Shown here: in pieces, positions 1-6,692 of the stretch
Layout: every line of letters starts with the position of its first letter
Numbering within the stretch: position 1 is the stretch's first letter
Source: DATHBP01 sp035296085
GTDB taxonomy: Bacteria > Actinomycetota > Actinomycetes > Propionibacteriales > Nocardioidaceae
Assembly (NCBI GenBank): GCA_035296085.1
Contig: DATHBP010000079.1
Span: 1-23,377, forward strand
Direction: 5' to 3'
DNA length: 23,377 nt
Program-made: the position numbers and the translations under genes
The notes under the pieces: model-generated
What the model saw: the letters and a program-made list of their open reading frames with translations, nothing else
Told to the model about the DNA's origin: nothing
Databases searched by the model: none

Positions 1-496
1 CCGCCACGCCGTCGAGGTAGCCGCGGGCGCGTTCGGTCTTCGGATAGCGCCCGACGAGCAGCCAGAACGCCTCGGTGTGCCCGGGCTCGAGCAGGTGCGC
101 GAGCTCGTGGACGAGCACGTAGTCGAGCACCCAGCCGGGCATGTCCTGCAAGCGGGCCGACAGTCGCACGGACCCGTCGGCCGGCGTGCACGACCCCCAC
201 CGTGACCCCTGGTTGTCCACCCAGCGCACCGACCTCGGCTGGGCTCGGCCGTCCAGGTAGCGCGCGGACAGCTCCGCCGCTCGTGCCGACAGCGCCGCGT
301 CACTGGGCTTGCGCCGGCCTTCGCTCCGGGCGAGCCGCTCGAGCATCGACGCCACCCACCGCCGTTCGTCCTCGGCGCTCATGCGGGCCGGTATGGACAC
401 CACCACCCGGTCGCCGTCCCGGAAGGCGGAAACGGTCCGGGTACGACGCGAGCTGCGGCGGACTTCGACAGCCGGTGGCAGCGGTGCGGTGCTCAC
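1..496 (-). CDS. YgjP-like (WLM/DUF45) zinc metallopeptidase, partial
   Basis: This gene runs off the left edge of the window, so its C-terminus is missing. The translation holds a zinc-protease signature, HELAH, at about residues 130-134, followed by a third likely ligand in EPGH (His140) and the downstream EAFW. Before it lies the WGSC stretch (DNQGSRWGSCTPADG) typical of the YgjP/SprT-like DUF45 family. These are cytosolic single-domain metal-dependent hydrolases whose substrates are mostly unknown. No signal peptide is visible. I chose GTG at 496 because a TACCGT -10 element ends 7 nt upstream, which suits a leaderless mRNA. An in-frame GTG at 505 is the alternative, preceded by a G-rich stretch. 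The gene is divergent from the small zinc-ribbon gene at 734. Confidence 0.85.
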   Translation of the reverse strand, partial: MSTAPLPPAVEVRRSSRRTRTVSAFRDGDRVVVSIPARMSAEDERRWVASMLERLARSEGRRKPSDAALSARAAELSARYLDGRAQPRSVRWVDNQGSRWGSCTPADGSVRLSARLQDMPGWVLDYVLVHELAHLLEPGHTEAFWLLVGRYPKTERARGYLDGVA

Positions 497-509
497 TGTC
501 GTCACGGTA
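497..509 (-). promoter_or_regulatory. Candidate leaderless -10 element for the metallopeptidase gene
   Basis: On the minus strand, TACCGT (504-509) is followed by 7 nt and then GTG at 496. This spacing would put the transcription start on the first base of the codon. No convincing -35 is visible. The element overlaps the alternative GTG at 505, which argues for 496 as the start. Confidence 0.4.
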
Positions 510-545
510 GCGAGCACCACCCCCCAGCACCGGCCGCCGGATCTC

Positions 546-598
546 GCGTCCACAGCTTCTGCTGGAGCCGCACAACCGCGTCCACAGACTTATCCACA
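546..598 (+). promoter_or_regulatory. Cluster of DnaA-box-like sequences
   Basis: The 237-bp divergent intergenic region holds an exact TTATCCACA (590-598), which is the consensus DnaA box. Two GCGTCCACA copies on the same strand lie at 546-554 and 578-586. A further near-match, TTGTCCACC, lies at about 213-221 inside the metallopeptidase gene. All point the same way. Apart from this, and a candidate -10 TACAGT at 673-678, I see nothing else in the gap. Confidence 0.45.
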
Positions 599-733
599 GG
601 GGTGGATGGAATGGCCCGCCGCCGAACGCCAGGCGGGCGCGTCGATTACCCGCTTTGCTGCCCCGTCAGGCGTACAGTCGCCGCAGAGGGGCACACCTGT
701 CCCCAGCGCTCGACCTCGAGGCAAGGAGGCGAC

Positions 734-892
734 ATGGCGGAGACGTGGAGCGGTGACTTCTACTGCGTCAAGTGCAAGGAGAAGCGGGAAGCCAGCGGAG
801 AGGTGCGCCAAAACGACAAGGGCACGCGCATGGCCAAAGCCGTCTGCCCGGTCTGTGGCACCAACCTCAACCGCATTCTCGGCAAGGCCTGA
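734..892 (+). CDS. Small zinc-ribbon protein (DUF5679-like)
   Basis: A 52-residue protein with two CxxC knuckles, Cys11/Cys14 (CVKC) and Cys38/Cys41 (CPVC), in a lysine-rich context. This pattern fits the small actinobacterial DUF5679-type proteins of unknown function. They are predicted to bind one zinc ion, and a nucleic-acid or protein-binding role is only a guess. The start is well supported: AAGGAGG at 723-729 lies 4 nt before ATG. A candidate -10 (TACAGT, 673-678) lies upstream. The stop codon sits inside a short hairpin (884-902). The gene precedes the ThiF-like gene by 95 nt and may be transcribed separately. Confidence 0.8.
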   Translation: MAETWSGDFYCVKCKEKREASGEVRQNDKGTRMAKAVCPVCGTNLNRILGKA

Positions 893-902
893 CCGAGGCC
901 TT
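884..902 (+). terminator. Short hairpin over the stop codon, possible weak terminator
   Basis: AAGGCCT (884-890) and AGGCCTT (896-902) form a perfect 7-bp stem with a 5-nt loop across the stop codon. No T-run follows. A second inverted pair, GCCGGCGC at 911-918 and GCGCCGGC at 935-942, lies just downstream. Together they could slow or end transcription, but neither is a classical intrinsic terminator. Confidence 0.3.
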
Positions 903-987
903 GGCAGCCCGCCGGCGCTGTGGATGAACTAAGCGCGCCGGCCTAGATACCTGGCAGCCTCGTCGCACCTGTGACGAGGGGGTCGGC

Positions 988-2028
988 GTGCGTCCTGTCT
1001 TGTGCCCTGGTCTGTCTGTTCTTCGGCGGGACTCCGCAAACCTGCAGATCGGCGTGGACCCTCGCCGGGCGGTCGTGGTGGAGGACTGCCCACCTGTACG
1101 CGCGGTCCTCGGGGCGCTTGACGGGGTTCGCCGCGCCGACGAGGTGGTCGACGCGGCGGCAAGCACAGGGATCGACCGTCGCGCTGCGATAGCTACGTTG
1201 CGCGCCCTGACGCAGTGGGGCGTCCTCGCCGACGCCGACGAGCTGGTCAGCTGCGCCGGACCAAGCGACTCCGCCCACGCTTTCCAGACGCAGCCCGACC
1301 TCAGCGCTCTAAGCCTGCTGGTCGCCGCGCCCGGGTCGAGCGGCGCCGGTCGGCTGGGTGCGCTGAGTAGCCGCCGACGGCGCGCCTGCGTGGCTATCCA
1401 CGGACTCGCCGGCGTCGGCGGTGTGGCGGCCCGCTTGCTCGGTGCAGCAGGGATCGGCCAGCTGCTTCTCTCCGACGACCCGCGACGTGCTGCTGTGTGC
1501 GCCCAGCTGCGCCGCGACGCACCGTGGACGGCGACAGCCGACCTCACCGCGGACAGCTTCCCCGATGTCATGCTGCTGGCCCCCTACTCGGGCAGCGTCG
1601 CCTGTGAAGCCGATCGCGAGCTCGCCGCCGGCCTCATGCGCGGCGGCGTGGCGCACTGTGTGGCGCTGGTGCGGGAGACAACCGGGGTGCTCGGGCCGTT
1701 CGTGCTGCCCGGGATCACCCCGTGCCTGCGCTGCCTGGACCTCACCCGAGCCGAGGCCGACCCGGCTTGGCCGGCCCTGCTGGCGCAGCTGGTCGCCGCC
1801 GGCCGTTCCGCGCCCCCCAGCGCACCGGCTGCCGATAGCACCCTGACTGCGCTCATCGGCGCTTGGGCGACCGCTGAGCTGCTCGCCTACATCTCCGGGC
1901 TGGCGACCGCCACCACCGGGGCAACGGTGGAGATCCCGCTGACGCATCCCGTTCCCGAGCGCCGCGAGTGGGCAGTGCACCCCGGCTGCGGGTGCGGATG
2001 GCATCGAGCCGCCACAATGGCTGGGTGA
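988..2028 (+). CDS. Degenerate ThiF/E1-like protein (TOMM-cyclodehydratase-like)
   Basis: A 346-residue protein. The N-terminal part (about 1-110) opens with RPVLCPGLSVLRRD and resembles the winged-helix, leader-binding-like region found in ThiF-type proteins of the ocin/TOMM group. A Rossmann segment follows, with a GLAGVGG loop near residue 138 and GIGQLLLSDD. The NLxRQ segment that holds the catalytic Arg of true E1 adenylyltransferases is absent, so ATP-dependent activation is doubtful. Cysteine pairs CLRC and CGCGWH near the C-terminus could bind zinc. The start is GTG at 988, 7 nt after a GAGGGG box. The stop overlaps the ABC1-kinase start (GTGA), so the two genes are probably translationally coupled. 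It sits where I recall Rv3196 in M. tuberculosis. No precursor peptide or partner YcaO protein is in the window, and its function is unknown. Confidence 0.7.
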   Translation: MRPVLCPGLSVLRRDSANLQIGVDPRRAVVVEDCPPVRAVLGALDGVRRADEVVDAAASTGIDRRAAIATLRALTQWGVLADADELVSCAGPSDSAHAFQTQPDLSALSLLVAAPGSSGAGRLGALSSRRRRACVAIHGLAGVGGVAARLLGAAGIGQLLLSDDPRRAAVCAQLRRDAPWTATADLTADSFPDVMLLAPYSGSVACEADRELAAGLMRGGVAHCVALVRETTGVLGPFVLPGITPCLRCLDLTRAEADPAWPALLAQLVAAGRSAPPSAPAADSTLTALIGAWATAELLAYISGLATATTGATVEIPLTHPVPERREWAVHPGCGCGWHRAATMAG

Positions 2029-3347
2029 CTGACCTTCCCCGGCGGGCTGTGTCCCGCACCGCCCGCATGGCGAGCCTTCCGCTCGGCTTCGCCGGGCGGG
2101 CAACGATCGGGCTCGGCAAGCGCCTCGGTGGCGCGTCCGCGGAGGCCGTCACCACCGATCTGCAGCAGCAGACCGCCGAACAGCTGTTCCGGGTGCTCGG
2201 GGAGCTCAAGGGCGGCGCGATGAAGTTCGGACAGACGATGTCGATCCTCGAGGCCGCATTACCGGAGGAGATGGCCGCGCCCTTTCGCGCGACGCTCACC
2301 CAGCTGCAGGACGCCGCACCGCCGATGTCGTCGACGACGGTGCACAGTGTGCTCGCGTCCCAGTTCGGTGCCCGCTGGCGGCGACGGTTCCTCTCCTTTG
2401 ACGACGACCCGGCGGCGGCGGCCTCGATCGGACAAGTCCACCGAGCCGTTTGGCACGACGGGCGCGCCGTCGCGGTGAAGGTGCAGTACCCCGGTGCCGA
2501 GGAGGCACTGCGCGCCGACCTGCGCCAGATCGGGCGAGCCGCTCGCCTGTTCGGGAGTTGGGTGCCTGGCATCGACATCAAGCCACTCGTCCAGGAGCTC
2601 CAGGAGAGAGTTGCCGAGGAGCTCGACTACGACCTCGAGGCGCAGTCTCAGCGAACCTTCTCCGAGGCGTTCGCCGAGGACCGCGACATCGTGGTGCCAG
2701 GGGTCGTCGACAACACGCGCACCGTACTCGTCAGCGAATGGCTCGACAGCCGGTCTTCCCTCGCGAGGCTCATCGCCGAGGGCAGCCAGGAAGACCGCGA
2801 CCACTATGGCCAGCTGTATGTGCGGTTCTTGTTCTCCGGGCCAGCGCGCTGCGGACTCCTGCACGCTGACCCGCACCCGGGCAACTACCGGATCCTTGCT
2901 GACCGGCGCCTCGGCGTCGTCGACTACGGCGCCGTAGCCCGCCTGCCCGGCGCCAGCCTGCCCCCGTCACTTGGTCGGCTGCTGCGGATCGCGATGTCCG
3001 ACGACTACGACGCTGTCGTGGACCAGCTGCGCGTCGAGGGCTTCCTCAAGCCGTCCATCCAGGTCGACCCCCAGCAGCTGCGCGACTATTTCGGGCCGTT
3101 CATCGAGCCGGCCAGCACGGACCGGTTCAAGTTCACGCGCGCCTGGATGCGCGAGCAGTTCTCCCGGGTTGGCGATCCACGGGAGCCGGGCTACACCTTG
3201 ACGTTAAAGCTCAACCTGCCTCCGTCGTATCTGCTCATCCACCGGGTGTGGCTCGGCGGCATCGGCGTGCTGAGCCAGCTGGAGGCAGAGGCGTCGTTCC
3301 GGGATCTGCTGGTCGAGTGGCTGCCCGGCTTCGCCGAGCCGGCCTGA
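2025..3347 (+). CDS. ABC1/UbiB-family atypical kinase (Rv3197-like)
   Basis: A 440-residue protein with the ABC1/ADCK/UbiB signature in order: KFGQ (about 67-70) in the N-terminal extension, AASIGQVHRA as the alanine-rich loop, VAVKVQ with the nucleotide-binding Lys, EELDYDLEAQ, HADPHPGN as catalytic loop and VVDYG in place of DFG. UbiB-family proteins are atypical kinases or ATPases linked to quinone and lipid metabolism. In mycobacteria the equivalent gene beside whiB7 has been connected to macrolide resistance. The start GTG at 2025 overlaps the upstream stop by 4 nt. An in-frame ATG at 1968 would extend well into the upstream gene and is less likely. The gene converges on the whiB7 cluster, with a strong inverted repeat between them. 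Confidence 0.9.
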   Translation: MTDLPRRAVSRTARMASLPLGFAGRATIGLGKRLGGASAEAVTTDLQQQTAEQLFRVLGELKGGAMKFGQTMSILEAALPEEMAAPFRATLTQLQDAAPPMSSTTVHSVLASQFGARWRRRFLSFDDDPAAAASIGQVHRAVWHDGRAVAVKVQYPGAEEALRADLRQIGRAARLFGSWVPGIDIKPLVQELQERVAEELDYDLEAQSQRTFSEAFAEDRDIVVPGVVDNTRTVLVSEWLDSRSSLARLIAEGSQEDRDHYGQLYVRFLFSGPARCGLLHADPHPGNYRILADRRLGVVDYGAVARLPGASLPPSLGRLLRIAMSDDYDAVVDQLRVEGFLKPSIQVDPQQLRDYFGPFIEPASTDRFKFTRAWMREQFSRVGDPREPGYTLTLKLNLPPSYLLIHRVWLGGIGVLSQLEAEASFRDLLVEWLPGFAEPA

Positions 3348-3384
3348 GGCCACTCGTTCGGCACCGCGCAGCCCGCAAACGCCG

Positions 3385-3414
3385 GAAGGAGGGCGGCCGA
3401 GGCCACCCTCCTTC
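3385..3414. terminator. 14-bp inverted repeat between convergent genes
   Basis: Arms 3385-3398 and 3401-3414 pair over 14 positions with one imperfect pair. That pair is C-A on the plus transcript and a G-U wobble on the minus transcript. The loop is 2 nt nominally. It lies 38 nt after the ABC1-kinase stop and 35 nt beyond the end of the small minus-strand ORF, so it could serve both directions. There is no T-run on either side, so Rho or structure-only termination would be needed. Confidence 0.55.
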
Positions 3415-3448
3415 GCGACGTACCACTCCGACGTGGTGCCGGGCAGCC

Positions 3449-3613
3449 TCAGCTGCGGACGGCGCCACGGACACGCCGTACCCGGCGGCTGCGCTCGGCT
3501 TGGCGGTTTCGCCGCGCCACGCGCGCTAGCTGCCGCGACTGCTGGGATCGGCGCGCCCCGTCGAGGCGCGCCCGCATATGCGCGCGCGCCACCTCTTCGT
3601 GCATGGGATGCAT
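3449..3613 (-). CDS. Small highly basic protein downstream of whiB7
   Basis: A 54-residue ORF starting MHPMHEEVARAH and continuing into a stretch rich in Arg, Ala and Gln with no hydrophobic segment, probably one long amphipathic helix. Translation is supported by AAAGGAG (3622-3628) 8 nt before ATG at 3613. An in-frame second ATG three codons on is a poorer fit. The composition resembles the short Arg/Ala-rich proteins often annotated as hypothetical in actinobacteria. It begins 98 nt after the whiB7 stop on the same strand with no strong terminator between, so it may be co-transcribed with whiB7. The 14-bp inverted repeat at 3385-3414 would end that transcript. Its function is unknown. Confidence 0.55.
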   Translation of the reverse strand: MHPMHEEVARAHMRARLDGARRSQQSRQLARVARRNRQAERSRRVRRVRGAVRS

Positions 3614-3711
3614 GGCAATGACTCCTTTGATGTGTCGTTTGTGGGGTCTGACCCGCGCGTACGGCACGGGCGGGTCATGCGGGTGGTGCCTGTGCGGACC
3701 GAGTGGTGCGC

Positions 3712-4005
3712 TCAGGCGGCCACGTCGCACTTGCGCGGTCGGCCGCGCGGGCGCTTGCGGGGGACAACGACGCCGGCCAAGACCAGCTCGCCACCCCAGA
3801 CACCCCACGGCTCGCGGCGCTCGAGGGCACCGGCCAGACATGCCACTCGCATCGGGCAGGTCTGGCACAGCGCTTTCGCGCGCTCGACGTCGGCCGGTGA
3901 CTCGGCGAAGAACAGCTCCGGGTCGTTCGACCGGCACGGCAGCAACGTGGGATCGATCGGGTTGCTTCCCGTGCGGCCATAGGCCTCGAGGACGCTGGTG
4001 CTCAT
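3712..4005 (-). CDS. whiB7: WhiB7 (WblC) iron-sulfur transcription factor
   Basis: A 97-residue Wbl protein. Four cysteines, Cys24, Cys47, Cys50 and Cys56 (LPCR and CQTCPMRVAC), are placed to bind a [4Fe-4S] cluster. GVWGG at 68-72 is the conserved turn that contacts the primary sigma factor in this family. The basic tail has an AT-hook, RGRPRK (87-92), which is the mark of WhiB7 among Wbl proteins. WhiB7 activates intrinsic resistance genes after exposure to ribosome-targeting antibiotics. AAGGAGGTGA lies 3 nt before ATG at 4005, with the AGGAGG core 6 nt away. The position between uvrD2 and an ABC1-kinase gene is the same as in mycobacteria. The leader has a WhiB7-type promoter, an upstream ORF and a terminator, so expression is probably autoregulated and attenuated. 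Confidence 0.95.
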   Translation of the reverse strand: MSTSVLEAYGRTGSNPIDPTLLPCRSNDPELFFAESPADVERAKALCQTCPMRVACLAGALERREPWGVWGGELVLAGVVVPRKRPRGRPRKCDVAA

Positions 4006-4045
4006 CAGTCACCTCCTTGGACTTCGTGGGGCGGGACAACGAAAA

Positions 4046-4077
4046 GGCCGCGGATCCCGAGTTCGGGGTCCGCGGCC
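4046..4077 (-). terminator. Attenuator terminator in the whiB7 leader
   Basis: In the minus-strand RNA, arms 4077-4063 and 4060-4046 form a 15-position GC-rich stem with one C-A mismatch. The tip is tight, probably opening to a small loop, and TTTT (4045-4042) follows directly. This is a standard intrinsic terminator, placed 23 nt after the upstream-ORF stop and 40 nt before whiB7. Ending transcription here would switch whiB7 off. Confidence 0.85.
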
Positions 4078-4100
4078 TGGAAGTGCCGGTCAGAGATGAG

Positions 4101-4328
4101 TCAGACCGGGGGACTCCAGGCGCACGAACTCGGGGTGGTGCCCTTGTCCGCAGCGGTGCCGGCGGACCCGTTCCGCACGGCGGCGGTGGGCAGACCGGTG
4201 CCACGGAAGCGGGCATCCTCGATGTGGCCGGACACGGCGATGCCGGACGCTGGGGCGTAGTCGGTGCCTGCGGGCGGGCACGGACGCGCAACAGCCGTCG
4301 GCTGCGTCGTGATCCTTGTGGTGGTCAT
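4101..4328 (-). CDS. Upstream ORF (leader peptide) of whiB7
   Basis: A 75-codon ORF in the leader, opening MTTTRITTQPTAVARP and ending CAWSPPV. AGGAGG (4338-4343) lies 9 nt before the ATG, a very good ribosome site. The ORF begins about 50 nt after the inferred transcription start and stops 23 nt before the attenuator hairpin. The peptide has no hydrophobic segment and matches no family I recognise. Pro-Pro pairs occur near the start (RPCPPAG) and just before the stop, and may slow ribosomes. Its codons near the 3' end include the segment (4125-4134) that can pair with the terminator. In other actinobacteria, uORF translation is known to control whiB7/wblC readthrough. A longer in-frame reading from ATG at about 4373 (MLLQSDP) lacks a ribosome site. 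Confidence 0.75.
   Translation of the reverse strand: MTTTRITTQPTAVARPCPPAGTDYAPASGIAVSGHIEDARFRGTGLPTAAVRNGSAGTAADKGTTPSSCAWSPPV
4125..4134 (-). promoter_or_regulatory. Candidate antiterminator segment inside the whiB7 uORF
   Basis: The leader RNA segment CCCGAGTTCG (minus strand, 4134 to 4125) is perfectly complementary to CGAACTCGGG (4065 to 4056). The latter is the loop plus part of both arms of the attenuator. Pairing of the two would break the terminator. The segment lies in codons about 66-68 of the uORF, so a ribosome moving through to the stop would clear it, while one stalled earlier would leave it free. Confidence 0.6.
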
Positions 4329-4385
4329 CGCAAGGCACCTCCTCTCGCTTGGGTCCGACTGCAACAACATCAGTTGCTCAACGAG

Positions 4386-4426
4386 AGGGTACGGGAGGAC
4401 CGGTGATCGCCGCAAACGTATTTAAT
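4386..4426 (-). promoter_or_regulatory. whiB7 promoter with AT-rich WhiB7 box
   Basis: On the minus strand: ATTAAATA (4426-4419), 3 nt, -35 TTGCGG (4415-4410), 18 nt, -10 TACCCT (4391-4386). The start would fall near 4379. An AT-rich block 3 bp upstream of the -35 is the known signature of WhiB7-activated promoters, bound by the AT-hook, and it stands out in this GC-rich DNA. It lies 47 nt beyond the uvrD2 stop codon. Confidence 0.8.
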
Positions 4427-4473
4427 CGGCCGGTCGGTCCAGACGCGGGCAGGACCGACGTTTCGCGGCGTCG

Positions 4474-6600
4474 TCAGCCGTCACCGGCTTGACACATGGC
4501 CAGTACGTCCGCGCCGTACTTCGCCGCCTTGACTGTGCCGATGCCGGGGATCCGAACGAGTGCCGCGGCGTCGGCGGGGCGTACTTCCGCCAACGCGGCA
4601 AGCGTCGCATCGGTGAATACACAAAACGCCGGCAGGTGCTCTGCGCCGGCCTGGACGAGCCGCCATGCGCGGAGCCGTTCGAAGAGCGCCTCGTCGTAGG
4701 TCCCCGGGCAGCCCGCGCAGCGCCCGAGCTTGCGCTCCGCGGCCGCGGCGAGCGGTCGCGAGCAGACGCGGCAACGGGCGACGTCGCTAGGGCGGCGCCG
4801 GCCAGACGCACCGCCGCGGCCGGCCGCCGACCCGCCGGTGGCCGGGTCCGCTGGCCGCAGCCCGTCCAGAAACCTCGACGGTTGCCGGCTCGCGCGTCCC
4901 CCCGGCGCGCGCGCTCGGGACCAGGAGACCGACAGCCGCGAGCGGGCCCGGGTGATTCCGACATACAGCAACCGGCGCTCCTCGGCGATCGCCGCCGTCG
5001 TGTCGGCATAGACGAGCGGCACGGTGCCGTCCTGCACTCCGGCGACAAAGACCGCCTCCCACTCCAGACCCTTGGCGGCATGCAGCGTGGCCAAGGTGAC
5101 GCCCTCCGCCACCGGTGCGTGCTGGACGGCGCTGCGCCGGTCGACCTCAGCGACGAAGGCCGACAACCCGGCGTCAGGCTGGGCCGCGCTGAGCTCCTCG
5201 GCCAGGCTCAGTAGCGCCTGCAGCGACTCCCATCGCGAGCGGACCGCTCCGGCTCCCTGCGGCGGCGTCGCGCTCCAGCCCATGCCGGACAGCACGGCCG
5301 TCAGCTCCGAGACCAGCCCGCCGACTCCGTCGTCGTGGCCGCGAGCGGCGCCGCGTACGAGGGTCACGGCTTGGCGCACCTCTGGCCGTTCGAAGAACCG
5401 CTCCACGCCCCGCACGACGTAGGGCAGACCCCGGGCGCTGAGCGCGTCCTCGAAAACCTCGGACTGGGCATTGATGCGAAACAGGACGGCGATCTCCGAC
5501 AGCGCCAAGTCCTGCTCGCGCAGGGTGGCGATCTCGGCGGCGATGGCGCTTGCCTCTGCGACCTCGTCGGGATGCTCGGTGTAGCGGACCGGCTGGCCGC
5601 TCCCCCGCTGGGCACGCAGCGTGAGTGGGGTCTGCGGGGCGCCGGCGGGCGGAGTGCCGGCACGCTGCTGCGCGGCGAGCAGCAGCTGGTTGGCCGCAGC
5701 GACGACCTCGGGTGTCGAGCGGTAGTTGCGGATCAGCGAGACGACCTGCGCGCGCGGGTAGCGGCGCGCGAAGCCGAGCAGGTGGTCGGCCGTTGCGCCG
5801 GCGAAGGAGTAGATCGTCTGCGCCGCGTCGCCCACGACGCAGACGTCGTCACGGTCACCGAGCCACAGATCGAGCAGCCGCTGCTGTATCGGGCTGACGT
5901 CCTGGAACTCGTCGACGACGAACCAGCGGTACTGCCGGCGCACCTCGGCGGCGACATGGTCATCCTCCGCCAGCACCGCAGCGGCGCACAGCAGCACGTC
6001 CTCCATGTCGATCCAGCCCAGCTCGCGCTTGACGTCCTCATAGGTGGAGTAGGCGCGGCCGGTGGTGGCGGCGTCGAGGTTCGCGACGGCACGACCGGCT
6101 CGCTCGGCGGCGGCCGCGTAGCCATCGGGACGTACGTTGCACACCTTCGCCCATTCGATCTCGCCGGCGAGGTCGCGCAGCATCGCCTTGTCGCCGGGCA
6201 GCCGCGACCGGCTGGCGACGCGCCGCAGCAGGTCGAGCTTGGACGCGGTAAGCCTCGGCAGCTCGCCGCCGAAGACCCGTGGCCAGAAGTAGCGCGCCTG
6301 CCGCAGGGCGGCCGAGTGGAACGTGCGGGCCTGCACACCACCCGCCCCCAGCGACCCCAGTCTGGAGCGCATCTCCCCAGCGGCCCGCGTGGTGAACGTG
6401 ACGGCGAGCACCTCGGCCGGGGAGTAGACCCCGCTGTGCACGCCGTAGGCGATGCGGTGGGTGACGGCGCGTGTCTTGCCGGTGCCGGCCCCGGCGAGCA
6501 CGCACACCGGGCCCTCGAGCGCGAGTGCCACCTGGCGCTGCTCGGGGTCGAGGTCGGCCAGCACGGCGTCGGCCGCGGCCGACCCGGCCAGCACTGTCAT
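4474..6600 (-). CDS. uvrD2: UvrD2 superfamily-1A DNA helicase with HRDC domain
   Basis: A 708-residue helicase. Walker A AGAGTGKT lies at 36-43. DEFQD is the Walker B motif, GDAAQTIYSF motif III, LHAAKGLEW motif V and VGITRARSRL motif VI. A tetracysteine module (Cys610, Cys613, Cys628, Cys631) follows, then an HRDC domain (about 640-705) with the hairpin-helix-hairpin-like RIPGIGTVKAAKYG. This domain order and size match mycobacterial UvrD2 (about 700 residues), an ATP-driven 3'-to-5' helicase essential in M. tuberculosis. The start ATG at 6600 has GAGGAG 5 nt upstream. It is divergent from mrx1 (92-nt gap) and lies directly upstream of the whiB7 promoter. A long open frame on the opposite strand is a codon-bias shadow. 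Confidence 0.95.
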   Translation of the reverse strand: MTVLAGSAAADAVLADLDPEQRQVALALEGPVCVLAGAGTGKTRAVTHRIAYGVHSGVYSPAEVLAVTFTTRAAGEMRSRLGSLGAGGVQARTFHSAALRQARYFWPRVFGGELPRLTASKLDLLRRVASRSRLPGDKAMLRDLAGEIEWAKVCNVRPDGYAAAAERAGRAVANLDAATTGRAYSTYEDVKRELGWIDMEDVLLCAAAVLAEDDHVAAEVRRQYRWFVVDEFQDVSPIQQRLLDLWLGDRDDVCVVGDAAQTIYSFAGATADHLLGFARRYPRAQVVSLIRNYRSTPEVVAAANQLLLAAQQRAGTPPAGAPQTPLTLRAQRGSGQPVRYTEHPDEVAEASAIAAEIATLREQDLALSEIAVLFRINAQSEVFEDALSARGLPYVVRGVERFFERPEVRQAVTLVRGAARGHDDGVGGLVSELTAVLSGMGWSATPPQGAGAVRSRWESLQALLSLAEELSAAQPDAGLSAFVAEVDRRSAVQHAPVAEGVTLATLHAAKGLEWEAVFVAGVQDGTVPLVYADTTAAIAEERRLLYVGITRARSRLSVSWSRARAPGGRASRQPSRFLDGLRPADPATGGSAAGRGGASGRRRPSDVARCRVCSRPLAAAAERKLGRCAGCPGTYDEALFERLRAWRLVQAGAEHLPAFCVFTDATLAALAEVRPADAAALVRIPGIGTVKAAKYGADVLAMCQAGDG

Positions 6601-6692
6601 GCCATCTCCTCGGCACCGCTAGGCGACCGGGAAGATTCCCTGCGGCCGCGACGTTGCGTCGAGTGCCACCCTAGTAGCGAGGAAGGACATCG

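Noticed and set aside
988..2028. ThiF-like gene as part of a TOMM/RiPP biosynthetic cluster
   Set aside because: No precursor peptide, YcaO protein, dehydrogenase or transporter is in the window, and the adenylation site is degenerate.
3650..3676. Inverted repeat GACCCGC/GCGGGTC between whiB7 and the small ORF, as a whiB7 terminator
   Set aside because: Only 7 bp with a 13-nt loop and no T-run on the minus strand. Too weak to call.
3650..4470. Plus-strand open frames across whiB7 and its leader
   Set aside because: They lack ribosome sites and family motifs. The minus strand carries clear WhiB7 coding, promoter and attenuator signals.
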